Counted from the stretch's first letter, positions 22,290 to 31,870 are shown. The stretch is 36,846 bases of DNA from LMUY01 sp964242925 (GCA_964242925.1 CAXTBW010000035.1:1-36846), one strand, 5' to 3'. Notes: generated by a model from the sequence alone, not told the origin. Numbers and translations are program-made.

Positions 22290-23735
22290 TCAGTTCCAGA
22301 ACGGCGCCATCTTGCGGAATTTGCTCCATTCCCGTGCGATCGAGATTCGCGCATCGAGACTTCTTGCGGCGGCGTAGCCCTGCACGGCGCCGGCTGCGAA
22401 GCTCCGGTTCAGGCCGCCTTGCAGCGCCGTCATCAACCCGCCAGCCGCGTTGCCGTCGTTCAAGTGGCCGAGCGCCTCCTGCAGTCCCGATAGGCGCCGG
22501 ACAAACCGCTTGGCGCCTTTGCCATGCTCGGAAGCAAAGAATTCAGCGGCGTAGCGCAATCTCTTGCCCTTCTTTCGCAGCTCATGCAGCTGCTCCGCCG
22601 GCAACTCCGCAATGTCGGCGCCCGCTTCCAGCATCTGCTTGCGCCGCTTGCCCAGCACCGCCGCGCCATACTGCCTGGCCGGCGAGGCCAGCGCCGCCGC
22701 TTGCTCGTCGTCCGCGTCCAGGTCCCATGGGCGCAGCGCGGCCAACTGCACCAGGCCGACCGCAAGCTGCCTGAAGCTTGGCGACGCAAGCTCCTTCCGC
22801 AGTGCGATGTAGGCGAGCTCCCGGCGCTTGGCCGCCGCGGCCAGCATGGCGGCGATCCTCGCGTCGCCGGGCAGGGCGTCGGAGACCTCCTGGCCGGCGC
22901 CGCCGAGGAACACGTCCCAATCCCGAGCCTGGCCCAGCACCGTGCCGAATGCCCGCAGCTGCGGTGAGACCGCGTCGAACGCCGGCCCGCCCGCGGCCCC
23001 GCGGAAGATCGACAGGGCGGACCGCAGCCGCCGCACCGCGACCCGCATCTGATGGACCGCCTCGGGCGTGTCGCCGGTGGCTGCTGCAGGAATCCCCGCC
23101 AGGATCACGTCCGTCAGGTGGCCGATGACCAGCGCCGCCGCGTCGCCGACGCTGACGTCTTGCGGCACGACCGGGCTGCCGATCCGGCGCGGCGGCGGCG
23201 TCAGTCCGCGCGCGAGCGCCGTCGCCTCCGCCGCCAGCGACCAGCGAGGCGGCGCCGCGTCCACCGTTTCGGCAAGTCGGGAGCTGAGCCCCATGAGCAC
23301 CCTGGCGTCGCCATGCAACACGATGCGGCACACCGGCCGTTCCTGCGCCACGCCGCGCAGGGCGCCATCCAGCACCACCAGGGTGGCCGGTTCGGCGGTG
23401 GCGAGCGTCATCGTCCGCTGCTGCCCGCGGAACCCGGCGATCGGCATCAGCGTGCCGGGCCAGGGACCCAAGGCGTCAGGGTCGACGCCTTCCGCCACCA
23501 TCGGCGCCGGCATCCCGGGCGGCCATGCCTGGCCCGGGCGAGGGCTGGCGCGTTCGAGCCGCCAATTGCCCTTGGACTCGCACAGGCTGAGATGGTCGGA
23601 GGCGAGGTCCGCGCCCGCCGTGTCGTGCCACACCATTTCCACCGACGCCGGTCGACCGCCGCGGCGGGTGAACGGCGCCTGACGGAACAAACGCGGCAGC
23701 TCGGAAGCCGCAAGGCAGAACTCGAGCGACGCCAT
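22290..23735 (-). CDS. CHAD domain protein with degenerate CYTH-like N-terminus
   Basis: 481 residues. The C-terminal about 280 residues are a CHAD domain, an alpha-helical bundle rich in His, Arg and Lys that binds polyphosphate: EAVHQMRVAVRRLRSALSIFR, QARDWDVFLGG, and the mirror repeat EQLHELRKKGKRLRYAAEFFA, ending RLSGLQEALGHLNDGNAAG. The N-terminal about 190 residues occupy the place of a CYTH/triphosphatase domain, but the diagnostic E-x-E-x-K start is missing (LEFCLAASELPRLFR), so triphosphatase activity is unlikely. The phosphatase gene precedes it by 4 bp in the same unit. A link to polyphosphate handling is inferred from the family. Confidence 0.85.
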   Translation of the reverse strand: MASLEFCLAASELPRLFRQAPFTRRGGRPASVEMVWHDTAGADLASDHLSLCESKGNWRLERASPRPGQAWPPGMPAPMVAEGVDPDALGPWPGTLMPIAGFRGQQRTMTLATAEPATLVVLDGALRGVAQERPVCRIVLHGDARVLMGLSSRLAETVDAAPPRWSLAAEATALARGLTPPPRRIGSPVVPQDVSVGDAAALVIGHLTDVILAGIPAAATGDTPEAVHQMRVAVRRLRSALSIFRGAAGGPAFDAVSPQLRAFGTVLGQARDWDVFLGGAGQEVSDALPGDARIAAMLAAAAKRRELAYIALRKELASPSFRQLAVGLVQLAALRPWDLDADDEQAAALASPARQYGAAVLGKRRKQMLEAGADIAELPAEQLHELRKKGKRLRYAAEFFASEHGKGAKRFVRRLSGLQEALGHLNDGNAAGGLMTALQGGLNRSFAAGAVQGYAAARSLDARISIAREWSKFRKMAPFWN

Positions 23736-23739
23736 CAGC

Positions 23740-24294
23740 TCACCCGGAGGCTGCGGCGGGGATCAGGTCGCTGGGCAGCAGCAGCCGCGTCAGTTGGGCG
23801 CCGCCTTCGCGCAGCTCGGCCCAGGGAGCGGCAACGGTGAACTCGGCCAGCGCGCCGGACGGGTAGCCGCTCGCCAGCCGCTGCAGGTGCGGGCTGTCCG
23901 CCGCGTGCGGGCCTGCCAGCCCCATCGCAAGATCGTGCAGCCCCGGGTTGTGCGCCACCAGCAGCACGCAGCGGGCGGTCGGCGCGGCGTTGCGCAACAC
24001 CGCAAGCAGTTCGGCGGCGGGAGCCAGATATAGCGCGTCCATCGGCTCGATCCGCGGCGGCTCGTCCCATGGGTCGAGCGCCGCGAGGGTTTGCAGCGTG
24101 CGCCGTGCCGACGACACCAGCACGACGTCCGGCGCCAGCCCGAGCCGGCGGATCTCGGTCGCCATCGCCACGGCAGCCTGCCGGCCCCGCAGGTTGAGCG
24201 GCCGAGCGTGATCCGAGAGCTGCGGATCGTCCCAAGACGACTTCGCATGCCGAAGGAGGAGGAGTTGGCGCATGGACGGTACGGATTGTGCCAT
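23740..24294 (-). CDS. SixA-type histidine phosphatase
   Basis: 184 residues from ATG at 24294; a second ATG at 24273 gives a start closer to family norm (MRQLLLLRHAKSSW), and neither has a strong Shine-Dalgarno. The branch 1 histidine phosphatase motif is LLRHAKSSWDD (phospho-accepting His). LVSSARRTLQTL carries the conserved Arg, and LLVAHNPGLHDLA the second catalytic His. SixA members dephosphorylate phosphohistidine on signalling proteins or small phosphoesters. Four bases separate it from the CHAD gene, a pairing that suggests a phosphate-related role (inference). It is divergent from the SDR gene across 85 bp. Confidence 0.88.
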   Translation of the reverse strand: MAQSVPSMRQLLLLRHAKSSWDDPQLSDHARPLNLRGRQAAVAMATEIRRLGLAPDVVLVSSARRTLQTLAALDPWDEPPRIEPMDALYLAPAAELLAVLRNAAPTARCVLLVAHNPGLHDLAMGLAGPHAADSPHLQRLASGYPSGALAEFTVAAPWAELREGGAQLTRLLLPSDLIPAAASG

Positions 24295-24379
24295 GCCCGG
24301 CCCAGCTTGTCGCGCCTCTCCTGCCTTGTCGGCTGCGATGCCGAGGCCACGTCCCGAAACGGACAGCGTAGGAGCGCGA

Positions 24380-25105
24380 ATGTCGGACCCCGTGGTGATC
24401 GTCGGCGGCTATGGAGCGATCGGCGCCGCGCTCGCCCGGCGGGTGGCGGCGTCCGGCCGGCCGGTGCACCTGGTGGGGCGGGACCCGCACCGTCTGTCCG
24501 CCTTAGCGGCGGAACTGGGCGGCACGGCGGCCGTGGCGGATGCGACCGACGGCGCCGCGTTGGCTGCCGCAGTGCGCCAGGCGGGCGACCGGATCGGCGG
24601 GCTGGCGTATTGCGTCGGCTCGATCGTCATGCTGCCGCTGAAGCGAGCGACGGCGGCGGACTTCATGGCGGCGTTCCAGTTGAACGCGGTGGGCGCGGCG
24701 ATGGCGGTGCAGGCGGCGGGCGAGGCGCTGCACGTCGTGCCGGGCAGCGCCGTGGTGTTGTTCAGCACCATCGCCGTGCGCGCCGGGTTCGCGAGTCACG
24801 CCGTGATCTCGGCCGCGAAAGGCGCCGTCGAGGGGCTGAGCGTGGCGCTGGCCGCCGAACTCGCGCCCAACACGCGGGTGAACTGCATCGCCCCCAGCCT
24901 GACCCGGTCCGGCATCGCCGCGCCGATGACCGACAATCCGACGCTGGCGAAGGCGATCGCCGGGCAGCATCCCATTCCGCGCCTGGGCGAGGCCGAGGAC
25001 AGCGCTGCGTTGGCGGCGTTCCTGCTCTCGCCGGACGCCGGGTGGATCACCGGCCAGGTGATCGGCGTCGATGGCGGCCGTTCGACCGTGCGCACCCGCG
25101 GGTGA
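24380..25105 (+). CDS. SDR-family protein lacking the catalytic tyrosine
   Basis: 241 residues; AGGAG lies 5-6 nt before the ATG. The Rossmann dinucleotide motif is intact (VVIVGGYGAIGAALARRVAASG), followed by G-R-D-P for NADP choice and L-N-A-V-G in the place of N-A-G/N-N-A. The active-site Ser appears kept (Ser129 in LFSTIAV), and Lys147 is present, but the canonical Y-x-x-x-K reads I-S-A-A-K, so the Tyr is Ile143. The C-terminus is ordinary (WITGQVIGVDGGRS). Standard SDR hydride transfer is unlikely, so the protein may only bind a dinucleotide. The stop overlaps the photolyase start (GTGA), implying coupled synthesis. Confidence 0.87.
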   Translation: MSDPVVIVGGYGAIGAALARRVAASGRPVHLVGRDPHRLSALAAELGGTAAVADATDGAALAAAVRQAGDRIGGLAYCVGSIVMLPLKRATAADFMAAFQLNAVGAAMAVQAAGEALHVVPGSAVVLFSTIAVRAGFASHAVISAAKGAVEGLSVALAAELAPNTRVNCIAPSLTRSGIAAPMTDNPTLAKAIAGQHPIPRLGEAEDSAALAAFLLSPDAGWITGQVIGVDGGRSTVRTRG

Positions 25106-26640
25106 GCACGCTCCGGATGGTGCTGGGCGACCAGTGCAGCGCCGGGCTGTCGGCGCTAGCCGACCTCGACCCGGCGACCGACACCGTGCTGATGGCCGAG
25201 GTGGTGGACGAGTGCACCTACGTGCGCCACCACCAGAAGAAGATCGTCCTCGTGCTGTCCGCAATGCGCCACTTTGCCCGCGCTCTGCGCGCCCGCGGCG
25301 TGACGGTGGACTACGTGACGCTGGACGACCCGGCCAACACGCAATCCTTGCGCGGCGAGCTGCTGCGCGCCGTGCAGCGGCAGCGGCCCGACCGCGTGGT
25401 CGTCACCGAGTGCGGCGAGTGGCGGCTGGCCCAGGACATGATCGGCTGGCACGAGGCGGCCGGGCTGGAGGTGGAGATCCGCGACGACACGCGCTTTTTC
25501 TGCAGCATCAGGCAGTTCCGCGCCTGGGCTGCCGGTAAGCGCAGCCTGCGAATGGAGTTCTTCTACCGCGAGATGCGCCGCCAACACGGTGTGCTGATGG
25601 ACGACGGCGCGCCCGTGGCCGAACGCTGGAACTTCGACGCGGAGAACCGCAAGCGCTTGCCCACCGGCGTCGCCATCCCCGAGCCGCCGCACTTCCAGCC
25701 CGACGCCATCACCCAGGACGTTATCAACCTGGTGCGCGAGCGGTTCGGCGACCATTTCGGCACCTGCGACGGGTTCAACCTCCCGGTGACCGCCGCCGAG
25801 GCGCGCGCCGCGCTGGAGGACTTCGTCACCAACCGCCTGCCGCAGTTCGGCGATTGGCAGGATGCGATGAAGACGGGCGCGCCGACGCTGTTCCACGCGC
25901 TGGTGTCTACCTCGATCAACACGGGGCTGCTGGATCCGCGCCTGGCGGTGCAGGCTGCCGAGGCGGCCTACCGCGCCGGGGTCGTCCCGCTGAACGCGGC
26001 GGAGGGGTTCATCCGGCAGGTCATCGGCTGGCGGGAGTTCGTCCGCGGCATCTACTGGCTGAAGATGCCCGGTTACGCGTCGCTGAACACGTTGGCGGCG
26101 ACGCGGCCGCTGCCGCAGTTCTACTGGGACGCCAACACCCGGATGAACTGCATGTCCCACGCCATCGCCGACACGCGGGCGCACGCCTACGCGCACCATA
26201 TCCAGCGCCTGATGGTGACGGGGAACTTCGCCCTGCTCGCCGGCCTGGACCCGGCGGACGTGGATGAGTGGTACCTGATCGTCTACGCCGACGCCTACGA
26301 GTGGGTGGAGATGCCGAACGTGCGCGGCATGGCCCTGTTCGGCGACGGCGGCATCGTCGGCTCCAAGCCGTACGCCGCGTCGGGCGCCTACATCAACCGG
26401 ATGAGCGATTACTGCGGCGCTTGCCATTACGACGTGAAGGATGCGGTCGGGGAGCGCGGCTGCCCGTTCAACGCGCTGTACTGGGATTTCATGGCCCGGC
26501 ACGCCGACCGCTTCGCCGGCAACCAGCGCATGGCGATGCCGCTTCGCACGTTGGAAAAGATGGCCCCGGCGAGGGTTGCCGCGCTGCGCGCACGAGCGGC
26601 AAAGTTCCTAGCCACGATGGACACCGGCGATTTGGTGTAA
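25102..26640 (+). CDS. phrB: Iron-sulfur bacterial cryptochrome/(6-4) photolyase (FeS-BCP)
   Basis: 512 residues from a GTG that overlaps the SDR stop. It is a photolyase-superfamily protein that repairs (6-4) photoproducts with light, or senses light. N-terminal antenna domain: TLRMVLGDQCSAGLSALADL. C-terminal FAD domain: GFIRQVIGWREFVRGIYW, FYWDANTRMNCMSHAI, HHIQRLMVTGNFALLAGLDP, DEWYLIVYADAYEWVEMPNVRGMALFGDGG. All four [4Fe-4S] cysteines are present at C350, C438, C441 and C454, the numbers of Agrobacterium PhrB, which also supports the chosen GTG start. No photoreceptor or regulatory gene flanks it other than the SDR-like partner. Confidence 0.95.
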   Translation: MSTLRMVLGDQCSAGLSALADLDPATDTVLMAEVVDECTYVRHHQKKIVLVLSAMRHFARALRARGVTVDYVTLDDPANTQSLRGELLRAVQRQRPDRVVVTECGEWRLAQDMIGWHEAAGLEVEIRDDTRFFCSIRQFRAWAAGKRSLRMEFFYREMRRQHGVLMDDGAPVAERWNFDAENRKRLPTGVAIPEPPHFQPDAITQDVINLVRERFGDHFGTCDGFNLPVTAAEARAALEDFVTNRLPQFGDWQDAMKTGAPTLFHALVSTSINTGLLDPRLAVQAAEAAYRAGVVPLNAAEGFIRQVIGWREFVRGIYWLKMPGYASLNTLAATRPLPQFYWDANTRMNCMSHAIADTRAHAYAHHIQRLMVTGNFALLAGLDPADVDEWYLIVYADAYEWVEMPNVRGMALFGDGGIVGSKPYAASGAYINRMSDYCGACHYDVKDAVGERGCPFNALYWDFMARHADRFAGNQRMAMPLRTLEKMAPARVAALRARAAKFLATMDTGDLV

Positions 26641-26681
26641 TGCCAGCGGCCGAGTACGCCGACCTCGTCGCCCCCCACTAT

Positions 26682-26779
26682 CGTCATTGCGAGGAGCGCT
26701 TGCGACGCGGCGATACAGCGGGCAGCGCCGCACGCGCGTCCTGGATCGCCACGCCGCCAAGCGGCGGCTCGCGATGACG
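26682..26779. repeat. Dispersed 98-99 bp inverted-repeat element, family 2 (copy B)
   Basis: Ends CGTCATTGCGAGG (26682-26694) and CTCGCGATGACG (26768-26779). It shares GAGGAGCGCTTGCGACG and CTGGATCGCCACGCCG with copy A at 15415. It fills most of the 174-bp gap between the convergent photolyase and MoxR genes, where a terminator would be expected. Confidence 0.85.
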
Positions 26780-26814
26780 GATCGTTAGTTCGGGCCGCTG
26801 GAGAAGGGAAGCGG

Positions 26815-27660
<846 letters not shown>

Positions 27661-27669
27661 ACCGGCCTC

Positions 27670-28164
27670 CTAACCTTCGGTGGGAACACTGAACGGCGCG
27701 AACGACGTCGCCAATGCCTGGTAGATGCGGCGCTTGAACGGCGCGGCCAGGTCCGGCAACTCGGCCAGGGGCGCCCACCGCCAGGCATCGAACTCCGGAT
27801 GCGGGTCCAGGTCCAGGCGGATGTCGGAGTCCTGGCCGTGGTAACGCAGCGCGAACCAGCGCTGCCGTTGCCCGCGGTAGCGGCCGCCGAGCGCCTTACC
27901 GAGCAGCGCGGGGGGCAAGTCGTAGGTCAGCCACTCCGGGTGCTCGCCGACGATGCTGGCGTTGGCGGTGCCGATCTCCTCCTCCAGCTCCCGCAGCACG
28001 GCGCCGCGCGGGTCCTCCCCGGCGTCGATCCCGCCCTGCGGCAACTGCCAGCCGCCGGGGGCGCCCTCGGCGTTGGGCAGGTCCGCCCGCCGCGCGACGA
28101 ACACCAGACCCTGCGCGTTGAACAATGCGGCGCCGACGTTCGGGCGGTAGGGGAGGTCACTCAT
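27670..28164 (-). CDS. rppH: RNA pyrophosphohydrolase (Nudix)
   Basis: 164 residues. RppH removes pyrophosphate from 5' triphosphate ends of RNA, starting decay. The Nudix box is complete: GGIDAGEDPRGAVLRELEEEIG (G-x5-E-x7-R-E-x-x-E-E). MSDLPYRPNVGAALFNAQGLVFVARRAD and WQLPQGGID at the N-terminus, and RGQRQRWFALRYHGQDSDIRLD, are typical of alphaproteobacterial RppH. Its ATG overlaps the stop of the upstream deacetylase (ATGA). The MoxR start follows 9 bp after the stop. Confidence 0.93.
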   Translation of the reverse strand: MSDLPYRPNVGAALFNAQGLVFVARRADLPNAEGAPGGWQLPQGGIDAGEDPRGAVLRELEEEIGTANASIVGEHPEWLTYDLPPALLGKALGGRYRGQRQRWFALRYHGQDSDIRLDLDPHPEFDAWRWAPLAELPDLAAPFKRRIYQALATSFAPFSVPTEG

Positions 28165-29168
28165 CGCGGCGCCAGTGCGCTGACGGGGACCAGCACGATG
28201 CCGCGCCCGTCCAAGCCGCGCGCCCAGGCGGCGATGCGCTCGACGGTGACGGGGGTGGGCCGCAGCGCCAGGCCGAGCGCCGGGCCGCCGTTGCGCGCCT
28301 GCTGCTCCAGCGCGGCCAATTTGGCCTCGAGCTCGGCCCCCCCGTCGTCCACCACCGATGTCACGCCAACCGACCCGGGAAGCGCGACGTTCGGACGCGG
28401 GTCGACATACAGCAGGCCACGCCGCGCCACCTCGTGCAGCACCACCCCGATCGCACTGGGCGAGGCGGCGAAGCGCTCCCCGCGCAGCCCGTCCGACGCG
28501 CCGGTGACGCCCACTTCGCCTTGCATGCGCGACAGGTCCCATTCGAGGTTGCGGGCGTTGTCCGCCGGGTCCGCCGAGGAGATCAGCTGGTGCGGGCCGC
28601 CGTCGTTGAGCGGATAGCCCTGGCTTTCCATCGGCAGCGTCACGAAGAACTCGTGCCCGCGGCTGCGCAGATCGTCAAGCAGAGCGTCCGGCTGGTGCGT
28701 GTAGGGCGATAGGCCGAGCGACACGGCGGGCGGCAGCGCCTGGATTGCCGCGTGGCTGGCCGCCATGTCCAAGCCAAGGCCGACGACCAGCATCGCGAGC
28801 CTCGGCCGGCGATCGGTCGCATCGTAAGGGCGCGCGTAGGCGAGCAGGGAGGTTCGGCCATCCGGCCCTGTCCGCGGCAGCTTAGCGTCGGGGAAGTCCG
28901 GGGCCGGTTCCAGCAAGGCCGGGTCGGGCGTGGGACTGGCGCCGGACAGCGTGCGCGGCCGGATGGGCGGTCCGGGCGCTGGCGGCGGGGAAGGAGTTGG
29001 AACCACGGCGACCACCGGCGCCGCAGGAGCAGGCGCCGGAGGAGCCGCGACTGAAGCCGAAGTCGAAACGGGGGCGGGCCCCAACACCTGCAACGCCACC
29101 GCGCCGCCGCCGCCCACCACCAGCAACGCCAGCCAGAATACGCCCAGCGGTCGCCAACCCGCAGCCAT
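28161..29168 (-). CDS. Divergent polysaccharide deacetylase family protein
   Basis: 335 residues. An N-terminal membrane anchor (PLGVFWLALLVVGGGGAVALQVLG) is followed by a long Pro/Ala-rich linker to about residue 110, then a domain of the YibQ-type divergent polysaccharide deacetylase family (formerly DUF610): RPRLAMLVVGLGLDMAASHAAIQALPPAVSLGLSPYTHQP, GHEFFVTLPMESQGYPLNDGG, VTGASDGLRGERFAAS and GLLYVDPRPN. The last strand block PALGLALRPTPVTVERIAAW is also typical. The protein probably acts in the periplasm; whether it deacetylates anything is unknown. It sits in the standard order ctpA - this gene - rppH. Confidence 0.88.
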   Translation of the reverse strand: MAAGWRPLGVFWLALLVVGGGGAVALQVLGPAPVSTSASVAAPPAPAPAAPVVAVVPTPSPPPAPGPPIRPRTLSGASPTPDPALLEPAPDFPDAKLPRTGPDGRTSLLAYARPYDATDRRPRLAMLVVGLGLDMAASHAAIQALPPAVSLGLSPYTHQPDALLDDLRSRGHEFFVTLPMESQGYPLNDGGPHQLISSADPADNARNLEWDLSRMQGEVGVTGASDGLRGERFAASPSAIGVVLHEVARRGLLYVDPRPNVALPGSVGVTSVVDDGGAELEAKLAALEQQARNGGPALGLALRPTPVTVERIAAWARGLDGRGIVLVPVSALAPR

Positions 29169-29180
29169 TTAGCGCCTCGG

Positions 29181-30578
29181 CTACTGCCGCTCGGCGTGCC
29201 GCTGCTGCATCGCCGCCATCGCGCGCACCACGACCAGCCCCTGCTGCAGCTGGAAATCCGTCTCCGGCTTGGCGGCGTCGAATGCCGGCCAGCTCTCCGG
29301 CGGCAACTTGGGGACCGTCGCCGCAACCGGCGGCAGGTCGTTGCGCGGCGCGGCCTGGGCGTCCGGCGGGGTGCCGCCCTGGTTGCGCAGCACGTGGTTC
29401 AGGTCCGCCTCGCGCTCCGGGCCGAAATGCGGCGTCTCCGTCCGGGTCTCCGCGACGGGCACGTCCGGCGTGATCCCCAGCCCCTGGATCGAGCGGCCGG
29501 ACGGCGTGTAGTAGCGCGCCGTGGTCAGCCGCATCGCGCCGTTGCCCTGCAGCGGGATGACGGTCTGCACCGACCCCTTGCCGAACGTGCGCTGTCCCAG
29601 GATCACGGCGCGCCGGTGGTCCTGCAGCGCGCCCGCGACGATCTCGCTGGCCGATGCGCTGCCGCCATTGGTCAGCACGACCATCGGCAGCCCGTTGGTG
29701 ATGTCGCCGGGCTTGGCGTTCCAGCGCTGGCTGTCGTCGGGGTGGCGGGCGCGGGTGGAGACGATCTCGCCCTGCTCGATGAAGTCGTCCGACACCGACA
29801 CGGCCTGGTCCAGCAGACCGCCGGGGTTGTTGCGCAGGTCCAGCACGATGCCGTGCAGCCGGTCGCCGAGTTGCGCGCGCATCTTCGCAATCGCCGCCCG
29901 CATGTCGGAGTCGGTCTTCTCGTTGAACTGCGTCAGCCGGACGTAGCCGATGTCGCCCTCCAGATGGCTCTTGACCACCTGGATGTTGATGATCTCGCGC
30001 TGCATGCTGACTTCGATCGGCTTATCCACGCCCTCGCGCTTGATCACGAGACGAATCGAGCTGTTCGGCGGCCCGCGCATCTTGTCCACGGCGTCGTTCA
30101 GCGACAGGCCCTGCACGGTGGTGTTGTCGATGGTGGTGATCAGGTCGCCAGCTTTGATCCCGGCGCGCGACGCGGGGGTGTCGTCGATCGGGGAGACGAC
30201 CTTGATGATGCCGCCCTCCTGCGTCACCTCCAGGCCCAGCCCGCCAAACTGGCCGTGGGTCTGCACCTGCATGTCGCGGAACGCCTTGGCGTTCATGTAG
30301 GAGCTGTGCGGGTCCAGCCCGGTCAGCATGCCGTTGATGGCGTTCTCGACCAGGTCACGGTCGCTGACCGGCTCGACATACTCGGCGCGGATGCGGTCGA
30401 ACACGTCGCCGAACAGTTGCAGCAGGCGGTAGGTGTCGCCATTGCCATTGCCGCTGCCCTGGGCCTGTGCTTGCCCGATGGACCAAGGGCGGTTGCTGTT
30501 GAAGATCCCCGTGGCGGGGCCGATCGCCACGCCGGCAATGAACGCGGCGCCCACGAGCAGCCCGGAACGGAACTTCAT
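29181..30578 (-). CDS. ctpA: Carboxy-terminal processing protease (S41)
   Basis: 465 residues with an N-terminal signal or anchor (GLLVGAAFIAGVAIG) for the periplasm. A PDZ domain with GGLGLEVTQEGGIIKVVSPI and GIKAGDLITTIDNTTVQGLS precedes the tail-specific protease domain. The Ser-Lys dyad is Ser309 in GSASASE and Lys334 in FGKGSVQ, 25 residues apart as in Tsp. G-V-L-L-D/IVLDLRNNPGGLL is the S41 hallmark. The enzyme degrades or trims misfolded periplasmic proteins and peptidoglycan hydrolase regulators. The neighbouring EnvC-like gene fits a role in cell wall remodelling (inference). A Pro/Ala-rich C-terminal extension follows the protease core. Confidence 0.93.
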   Translation of the reverse strand: MKFRSGLLVGAAFIAGVAIGPATGIFNSNRPWSIGQAQAQGSGNGNGDTYRLLQLFGDVFDRIRAEYVEPVSDRDLVENAINGMLTGLDPHSSYMNAKAFRDMQVQTHGQFGGLGLEVTQEGGIIKVVSPIDDTPASRAGIKAGDLITTIDNTTVQGLSLNDAVDKMRGPPNSSIRLVIKREGVDKPIEVSMQREIINIQVVKSHLEGDIGYVRLTQFNEKTDSDMRAAIAKMRAQLGDRLHGIVLDLRNNPGGLLDQAVSVSDDFIEQGEIVSTRARHPDDSQRWNAKPGDITNGLPMVVLTNGGSASASEIVAGALQDHRRAVILGQRTFGKGSVQTVIPLQGNGAMRLTTARYYTPSGRSIQGLGITPDVPVAETRTETPHFGPEREADLNHVLRNQGGTPPDAQAAPRNDLPPVAATVPKLPPESWPAFDAAKPETDFQLQQGLVVVRAMAAMQQRHAERQ

Positions 30579-30652
30579 GCCAGTTTATCCCTTCGGCGCC
30601 CGCGCGGCGCAGTTGACCTCAATGTGCCACATGGGATGCGGTGCTGTCACCG

Positions 30653-31870
30653 TCACGACCCGGCACGCAAAAATGGCGCCGGATTGATCGGTTGGCCATG
30701 ATCCCGCAATTCGACGTACAGCTGGGCGCGGCCTGCGGGGTTGCGCGGGTCCCAGGCAGCCATCACCCCGACCGGCTCGCCCGGTTGCACGGGCGACCCG
30801 ACCGCCACGTCCAACCGGTCGAGCCCGGCGAGCACGAAATGGTAGCCGCCGCCGCAATCGATGATCATCAGGCGGCCAAACGAGCGGAACGGCCCAGCGA
30901 ACACCACACGGCCGCCGCACGGGCTCGACACGCGGGCTGCCGACGCCGCCGCATAGGACACCCCGGTCGCGGCGCCGCCTTCCACCGGCTCGCCGTAGCC
31001 CCGCACGATCGCGCCAGTGACGATGGCGCCCGCCGGCCCATGCTGCAGGCCAGGGCCGGCGGGTTGCGCCAGCGACGCCTGCCGGCGCCGCGCATCCTCC
31101 GCCGCGCCCGCCTGCCGCTGCCGCTCGGCTTGCGCCACGTCCATTCGCGCGCGCGTCTCGTCCTCCCGCCGGCTGGCGGAGATCTGGTTCAGCGCCGCCC
31201 GCACCGTCGGCGCCTGTGCGGCCTGGGCGGCGGCGCGCCGCGCGGCGACCGCGGCCGCGTCCTCCGCATCCCGCGCGCGCGCCTGCGCCTCGGCGATCTG
31301 GCGGTCCAGCCCGGCCGCCCGCGCCGCTTGGTCGGCCTGCGCCGCCGCCAGCCGCCGGTCCTGCAGCGCCAACTCGCGGCCGATCTGGGCGACCGCCGCC
31401 TGCTCCGCCCGCAGCGCCTCCGCATCGGCCTCCAGCTGCCGCGCCATCCCCTTCAGCACCAGCAGCCCGGTGAGCGTGGATTGCGCGCCGGACGGCACGG
31501 CCAGCAGCGTCTCCGCCGGGTAGAACGACAGCCGTTCGATCACCGGCAACATCGGCGCGAGCTGCACGGCGCGCGCCTGCAGCCGGGCCTCCGCCTCGTC
31601 CCGCCGCACCGTCAGCGCCGCGGACGCGGCAGCCGCATTGGACGTCGCCTCCTCCAGCGAGCGCAGCGCCGTAGCCGCCGCGGCCCGGTCCTGCGCCAGC
31701 CGCGCCGCCTCCGCCTCCGCCGCGGCCTGGCGCACCCCCGCCTGCCGCGCGGCGGCCAGCTCGGGCTGCGACGCGTCAGGCTCCTGCAAAACGGGCGCGG
31801 CGGCGGCGAGCGCCACGGCCAGCGCCAGCAGCGCGCCTACATCGCGCGGATCGGCGAGCCATCGAGCCAC
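30653..31870 (-). CDS. EnvC-like murein hydrolase activator (degenerate LytM domain)
   Basis: 405 residues from a GTG at 31870 (GGAG 11 nt upstream) within the end of the upstream dehydrogenase gene. A hydrophobic signal segment (GALLALAVALAAAAPVL) follows. Residues 40-260 are Ala/Arg/Gln-rich helices, strongly predicted coiled coil. The last 120 residues are a LytM (M23) domain (RVSSPCGGRVVFAGPFRSFGRLMIIDCGGGYHFVLAGLDRLDVAVGSPVQPGEPVG, AQLYVELRDHGQPINPAPFL). The Zn ligands of active M23 enzymes (H-x3-D and H-x-H) are missing: I-D-C-G-G instead of I-x-H-G, and L-Y-V-E for H-x-H. EnvC/NlpD-type activators of amidases are also ligand-less, so an activator is the best reading. Confidence 0.82.
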   Translation of the reverse strand: MARWLADPRDVGALLALAVALAAAAPVLQEPDASQPELAAARQAGVRQAAAEAEAARLAQDRAAAATALRSLEEATSNAAAASAALTVRRDEAEARLQARAVQLAPMLPVIERLSFYPAETLLAVPSGAQSTLTGLLVLKGMARQLEADAEALRAEQAAVAQIGRELALQDRRLAAAQADQAARAAGLDRQIAEAQARARDAEDAAAVAARRAAAQAAQAPTVRAALNQISASRREDETRARMDVAQAERQRQAGAAEDARRRQASLAQPAGPGLQHGPAGAIVTGAIVRGYGEPVEGGAATGVSYAAASAARVSSPCGGRVVFAGPFRSFGRLMIIDCGGGYHFVLAGLDRLDVAVGSPVQPGEPVGVMAAWDPRNPAGRAQLYVELRDHGQPINPAPFLRAGS

